Program-made: the position numbers and the translations under genes | Notes under the pieces: generated by a model | The model's database searches: none | What the model saw: only the letters and a program-made list of their open reading frames with translations | What the model was told of the DNA's origin: nothing | NCBI GenBank assembly: GCA_900544025.1 | Contig: UQTM01000110.1 | Span: forward strand, 1 to 7,771 | Source of the DNA: an uncultured Odoribacter sp. | Lineage (GTDB): Bacteria; Bacteroidota; Bacteroidia; Bacteroidales; Marinifilaceae | DNA length: 7,771 bases | Direction: 5' to 3' | In this document: positions 5,147 to 7,771 of the stretch, piece after piece | Layout of the letters: every line of letters begins with the position of its first letter | How positions within the stretch are numbered: position 1 is the first letter of the stretch

Positions 5147-7132
5147 TTATTTAGAATCTTCCTCGGTTTTTTCAGTTTCCGTTTTCTGACTGTCCGATTC
5201 TTTTTCTTCCTGAGTTTCTGTTTCCTCGTCCTCATCTTTCCAGGGGCGTTTCCCTAAAATACGTTCCAGATCGTCGCTGAAAATGACTTCTCTTTCCAGT
5301 AGTAGCTCTGCCACCTGTTTGTGTTGTTCACGATGGTCTTCCAGTAATTTTTTTGCACGGGCATAGGCTTGTTCCACCATAGCTTTCACTTCGGCATCAA
5401 TCAGCTCGGCGGTCTTTTCCGAATAAGGTTTTGTGAAGCTGAAATCACTTTGCCCGCTGGAATCGTAATAGCTCAGGTTTCCGATTTTTTCGCTCATGCC
5501 GAAAATCGTTACCATGGCATAGGCCTGTTTGGTTGCCCGTTCCAGGTCGTTTTGCGCTCCTGTGGAAATTTGTCCGAAAGTCAATTCTTCGGCGGCACGT
5601 CCTCCTAAGATAGAACACATCTGGTCGAGCAACTGGTCTTTGGTCGTGATCTGGCGTTCCTGTGGAAGATACCAGGCGGCTCCCAAAGCTTTCCCCCGGG
5701 GTACGATCGTTACTTTCAACAGGGGATGGGCATGTTCCAGCAACCACGAAGCCGTGGCATGTCCTGCTTCATGATAGGCAATCGCCTTCTTTTCGCTGAC
5801 TTTTATTACTTTACTACGGTTTTCCAAACCTCCGACTATACGGTCGATCGCGTCCAGAAAATCTTGTTTCTCTACTTTGTTTTTATCTTTACGGGCGGCG
5901 ATCAGGGCTGCTTCGTTAGCGACGTTAGCGATATCTGCCCCCGAAAATCCCGGAGTTTGTTTGGCCAGAAAAGGAATATCCACATCATCCGCCAATTTCA
6001 GCGGTTTCAAGTGTACCTTAAAGATTTCTTCCCGGTCTTTCAATTCCGGAAGATCTACATATATCTGGCGGTCGAAACGTCCGGCGCGCAGCAGTGCCTT
6101 GTCCAGTACATCCACACGGTTGGTTGCGGCAAGGATGATGACACCGCTGTTGGAACCGAACCCGTCCATTTCCGTCAGCAGTTGGTTCAAGGTGTTTTCG
6201 CGTTCATCGTTACCGCCCATGGCGGCAGCTTTTCCACGGGCGCGTCCCACGGCATCGATTTCATCGATGAATACGATGCAAGGTGCTTTCTCTTTGGCTT
6301 GGCGGAACAGGTCGCGGACGCGGGAAGCACCTACGCCGACAAACATTTCCACAAAGTCGGAACCGGCCAGTGAGAAGAACGGTACGTTGGCTTCTCCTGC
6401 CACAGCCTTTGCAAGCAGGGTCTTACCTGTTCCCGGAGGGCCTACAAGCAATGCACCCTTGGGTATCTTACCACCCAGGTCTGTATACTTCTGGGGTTGT
6501 TTCAGGAATTCTACGATTTCCTCTACTTCCTGCTTGGCCTCTGCAAGTCCGGCAACGTCCTTGAAAGTAACCTTTACCGGAGAGTTCTTTTCAAACAGTT
6601 GGGCTTTGGATTTGCCGACACTGAAGATGCCGCTGCCGCCACCCATGCCGCCACCGCTGCTCCAACGGCGGGGCAGGAATATCCAGAAGCCGATAAGGAA
6701 TGCAAACGGCAATATCTGCCAGAGGATTGCACCGAAGTAATTGTGTTTCTTTTCGTAGCTGATAGAACCGTCGAAACGTGTCTCGTCCTTTTCTTTCTGC
6801 AGGAAGTCGCCCAAGCTTTCGCGTGAGGGAGCTTCTGTTGTAATCAGGGGATTCTTGCCCACACGGCTTGAATCTGCTTTGAATACATTGGGCACATATT
6901 GCGGCTTGACGTATGCCTCTACGGAGTTGTCGTCATAACCGGTCACTTTGCTTATATAGCCGTTGCGCACATACTCCTGAAATTCATCATAAGGGATGTT
7001 TTTGCTGGCCGAACCGCTTTCATTGGTGAGGTACAGTCCCAGCAACATCATGGCTATAATCATATACAACCAGTTCAAGTTGAACTTGGGCATATTGGTT
7101 TTTGTGGGCTTTTTATTGGTGTTATTGTCCAT
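5147..7132 (-). CDS. ftsH: ATP-dependent zinc metalloprotease FtsH
   Basis: FtsH is a membrane-anchored hexameric AAA+ protease that extracts and degrades damaged membrane proteins and selected cytosolic regulators. The 661-residue protein shows, in order: a basic N terminus; membrane helix at about 21-36; periplasmic domain at about 37-133; second helix at about 135-154; a Gly-rich linker (160-168, GGGMGGGSG); Walker A GPPGTGKT (231-238); pore loop FVGVG (264-268); Walker B CIVFIDEID (285-293); the second region of homology with R349 and R352 as likely arginine fingers; and zinc site HEAGH (454-458) with the third ligand probably D529 in AQNDLERAT. All catalytic residues are present. Residues 630-661 form a low-complexity, strongly acidic tail rich in E, D, K, S and T. 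It lies 9 bases after rsfS and 8 before the DUF2007 gene. Confidence 0.99.
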   Translation of the reverse strand: MDNNTNKKPTKTNMPKFNLNWLYMIIAMMLLGLYLTNESGSASKNIPYDEFQEYVRNGYISKVTGYDDNSVEAYVKPQYVPNVFKADSSRVGKNPLITTEAPSRESLGDFLQKEKDETRFDGSISYEKKHNYFGAILWQILPFAFLIGFWIFLPRRWSSGGGMGGGSGIFSVGKSKAQLFEKNSPVKVTFKDVAGLAEAKQEVEEIVEFLKQPQKYTDLGGKIPKGALLVGPPGTGKTLLAKAVAGEANVPFFSLAGSDFVEMFVGVGASRVRDLFRQAKEKAPCIVFIDEIDAVGRARGKAAAMGGNDERENTLNQLLTEMDGFGSNSGVIILAATNRVDVLDKALLRAGRFDRQIYVDLPELKDREEIFKVHLKPLKLADDVDIPFLAKQTPGFSGADIANVANEAALIAARKDKNKVEKQDFLDAIDRIVGGLENRSKVIKVSEKKAIAYHEAGHATASWLLEHAHPLLKVTIVPRGKALGAAWYLPQERQITTKDQLLDQMCSILGGRAAEELTFGQISTGAQNDLERATKQAYAMVTIFGMSEKIGNLSYYDSSGQSDFSFTKPYSEKTAELIDAEVKAMVEQAYARAKKLLEDHREQHKQVAELLLEREVIFSDDLERILGKRPWKDEDEETETQEEKESDSQKTETEKTEEDSK

Positions 7133-7141
7133 AAGTCTAAA

Positions 7142-7501
7142 TTAATCGAGATCGGGGATTTGGGTTAGTTTGGCATCTGCCCATAAGTGTTCCAAGTTGT
7201 AGAATTCACGCGCTTCCGGCTGGAAAACGTGAACCAGTACATCAGAGTAGTCCATGGCTACCCACTCGGCATTGCGCAGACCGTCTATCGCAAAAGGTTT
7301 GCTGTTCGCTCCTTTGCGGGTGAAGTCTTTAACGGACTCCACTATGGCGCTTACTTGGCTTGGGGAGTTTCCTTGACAGATGACAAAATAATTACATATT
7401 GTGTCGTCTATCCGGGTAAGGTCTGCTATGACGATTTTTTTTCCTTTTTTATCTTGAATACCTTCTGTTATTTGTTGAATTAATTTTTTAGCTTCGTTCA
7501 T
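7142..7501 (-). CDS. rsfS: Ribosome silencing factor (RsfS/YbeB/Iojap family)
   Basis: RsfS binds protein L14 on the large ribosomal subunit and blocks its joining with the small subunit, which reduces translation in stationary phase or starvation. The 119-residue length is typical. IVIADLTRIDDTICNYFVIC (24-43) with the following GNSPSQVSAI, then EWVAMDYSDVLVHVF (79-93) and REFYNLEHLWADA (97-109), is the family pattern; the WADA-like end is characteristic. It is the first gene of the minus-strand row, with a promoter-like sequence close upstream, and ftsH follows after 9 bases. In many bacteria rsfS sits beside nadD; here it leads ftsH. Confidence 0.97.
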   Translation of the reverse strand: MNEAKKLIQQITEGIQDKKGKKIVIADLTRIDDTICNYFVICQGNSPSQVSAIVESVKDFTRKGANSKPFAIDGLRNAEWVAMDYSDVLVHVFQPEAREFYNLEHLWADAKLTQIPDLD

Positions 7502-7528
7502 TACACATTATTAATATTAAACAGGCGA

Positions 7529-7556
7529 CAAATATACGTTGATTTATCATATCAAA
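7529..7556 (-). promoter_or_regulatory. Candidate promoter of the rsfS-ftsH operon
   Basis: On the minus strand TATATTTG (7536-7529) matches the Bacteroidetes -7 box TAnnTTTG exactly, and TTTG (7556-7553) lies 16 bases upstream as a possible -33 box. The box ends 27 bases before the rsfS ATG, so the leader would be about 20 bases. The 16-base spacing is a little short. A second TTTTG (7565-7561) is another -33 option at wider spacing. Confidence 0.55.
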
Positions 7557-7662
7557 CACGCAAAAGGGGAAAAGTCTTTCATTTTTTGTTTTTTTTTAGG
7601 TATATAATTCTTTGTGTCATGGTATCTTATCAGATTTTAATGAAAAAAATAGCGAAAAATGT

Positions 7663-7691
7663 TTTGGATTAAAGAAAAGTTTGTATCTTTG
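7663..7691 (+). promoter_or_regulatory. Promoter of the tRNA-Gln gene
   Basis: TTTG (7663-7666) and TATCTTTG (7684-7691), 17 bases apart, form a good Bacteroidetes housekeeping promoter. The -7 box continues as TATCTTTGCACCGC, a sequence I associate with many Bacteroidales stable-RNA promoters. Transcription should start near 7697, about 24 bases before the mature tRNA. Confidence 0.75.
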
Positions 7692-7720
7692 CACCGCAAA
7701 ACAGAAATGAAATGCTCAAT

Positions 7721-7771
7721 TGGGCTATGGTGTAATGGTAACACTACAGATTCTGGTCCTGTCATTCCTGG
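7721..7771 (+). tRNA. tRNA-Gln(CTG), 3' part cut by window end
   Basis: The 5' two-thirds of a tRNA: acceptor strand TGGGCTA (7721-7727), D-arm GTG...CAC (7730-7744), anticodon arm 7746-7762 with loop TTCTGGT and anticodon CTG at 7753-7755 (reads CAG, Gln). The variable region and the 5' strand of the T-stem (CCTGG) then run into the window end. A 5' U at position 1 is typical of bacterial tRNA-Gln, and the TTCTG loop agrees with E. coli tRNA-Gln(CTG). The anticodon stem ACAGA/CCTGT has an A-C mismatch at its loop-closing pair (31-39). The 3' T-arm and acceptor strand lie outside, so full folding cannot be checked. Confidence 0.85.

Noticed and set aside
5726..6740. Long open frames on the plus strand opposite ftsH (up to 287 codons).
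   Set aside because: They lie fully antisense to intact AAA+ motifs, match no recognised family and have low-complexity, shadow-like composition.
6150..6900. Apparently GC-richer 5' half of ftsH as a sign of recombination or transfer.
   Set aside because: The protein is continuous and typical of its family; conserved AAA+ coding sequence and codon bias in a well-expressed gene explain it, and I made no quantitative comparison.
1..7771. CRISPR arrays, insertion sequences, phage genes, toxin-antitoxin or defence genes.
   Set aside because: No direct repeat series, transposase or integrase motifs, or related protein families were seen on either strand.

Overview
The window looks like chromosomal DNA from a Bacteroidales bacterium (Bacteroides/Parabacteroides-like). 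The signs are the Bacteroidetes-type promoter boxes (TAnnTTTG, including the typical TATCTTTGCACCG upstream of the tRNA), the near absence of Shine-Dalgarno sequences, moderate GC with AT-rich spacers, and the protein families present. The genus is an inference from memory of related proteins, not from any comparison run here.

Layout, right to left, because every protein gene lies on the minus strand. A divergent promoter region (about 7502-7720) drives a tRNA-Gln(CTG) to the right, cut by the window end, and the main gene row to the left: rsfS, ftsH, a small DUF2007 protein, cdsA, psd, panB and an RluA-family pseudouridine synthase gene. The first four are tightly packed (gaps of 9 and 8 bases, then an 8-base overlap) and read as one operon. 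psd follows after 80 bases that hold a promoter-like box, an inverted repeat and the only good Shine-Dalgarno sequence noticed. panB follows after 91 bases that hold a terminator-like hairpin. The row ends at a strong intrinsic terminator at 1634-1664. Further left, after an AT-rich spacer with a near-perfect palindrome, is the 5' part (464 codons) of a secreted DUF5703-type glycoside-hydrolase-like gene that runs off the left edge.

The main row is housekeeping: ribosome silencing in slow growth (RsfS), membrane protein quality control (FtsH), two steps of phosphatidylethanolamine synthesis (CdsA makes CDP-diacylglycerol, Psd decarboxylates phosphatidylserine), the first step of pantothenate/CoA synthesis (PanB) and RNA modification (RluA family). 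The PssA step that joins CdsA to Psd is not in the window. The DUF5703 gene is accessory and is probably linked to glycan breakdown.

I found no mobile element, CRISPR array, phage gene, toxin-antitoxin pair or defence gene, and no convincing sign of an undescribed system. The points most worth a second look are the psd-panB intercistronic hairpin, the promoter-like region before psd, the GTG start of cdsA coupled to the DUF2007 gene, and the uncharacterised DUF2007 and DUF5703 proteins.
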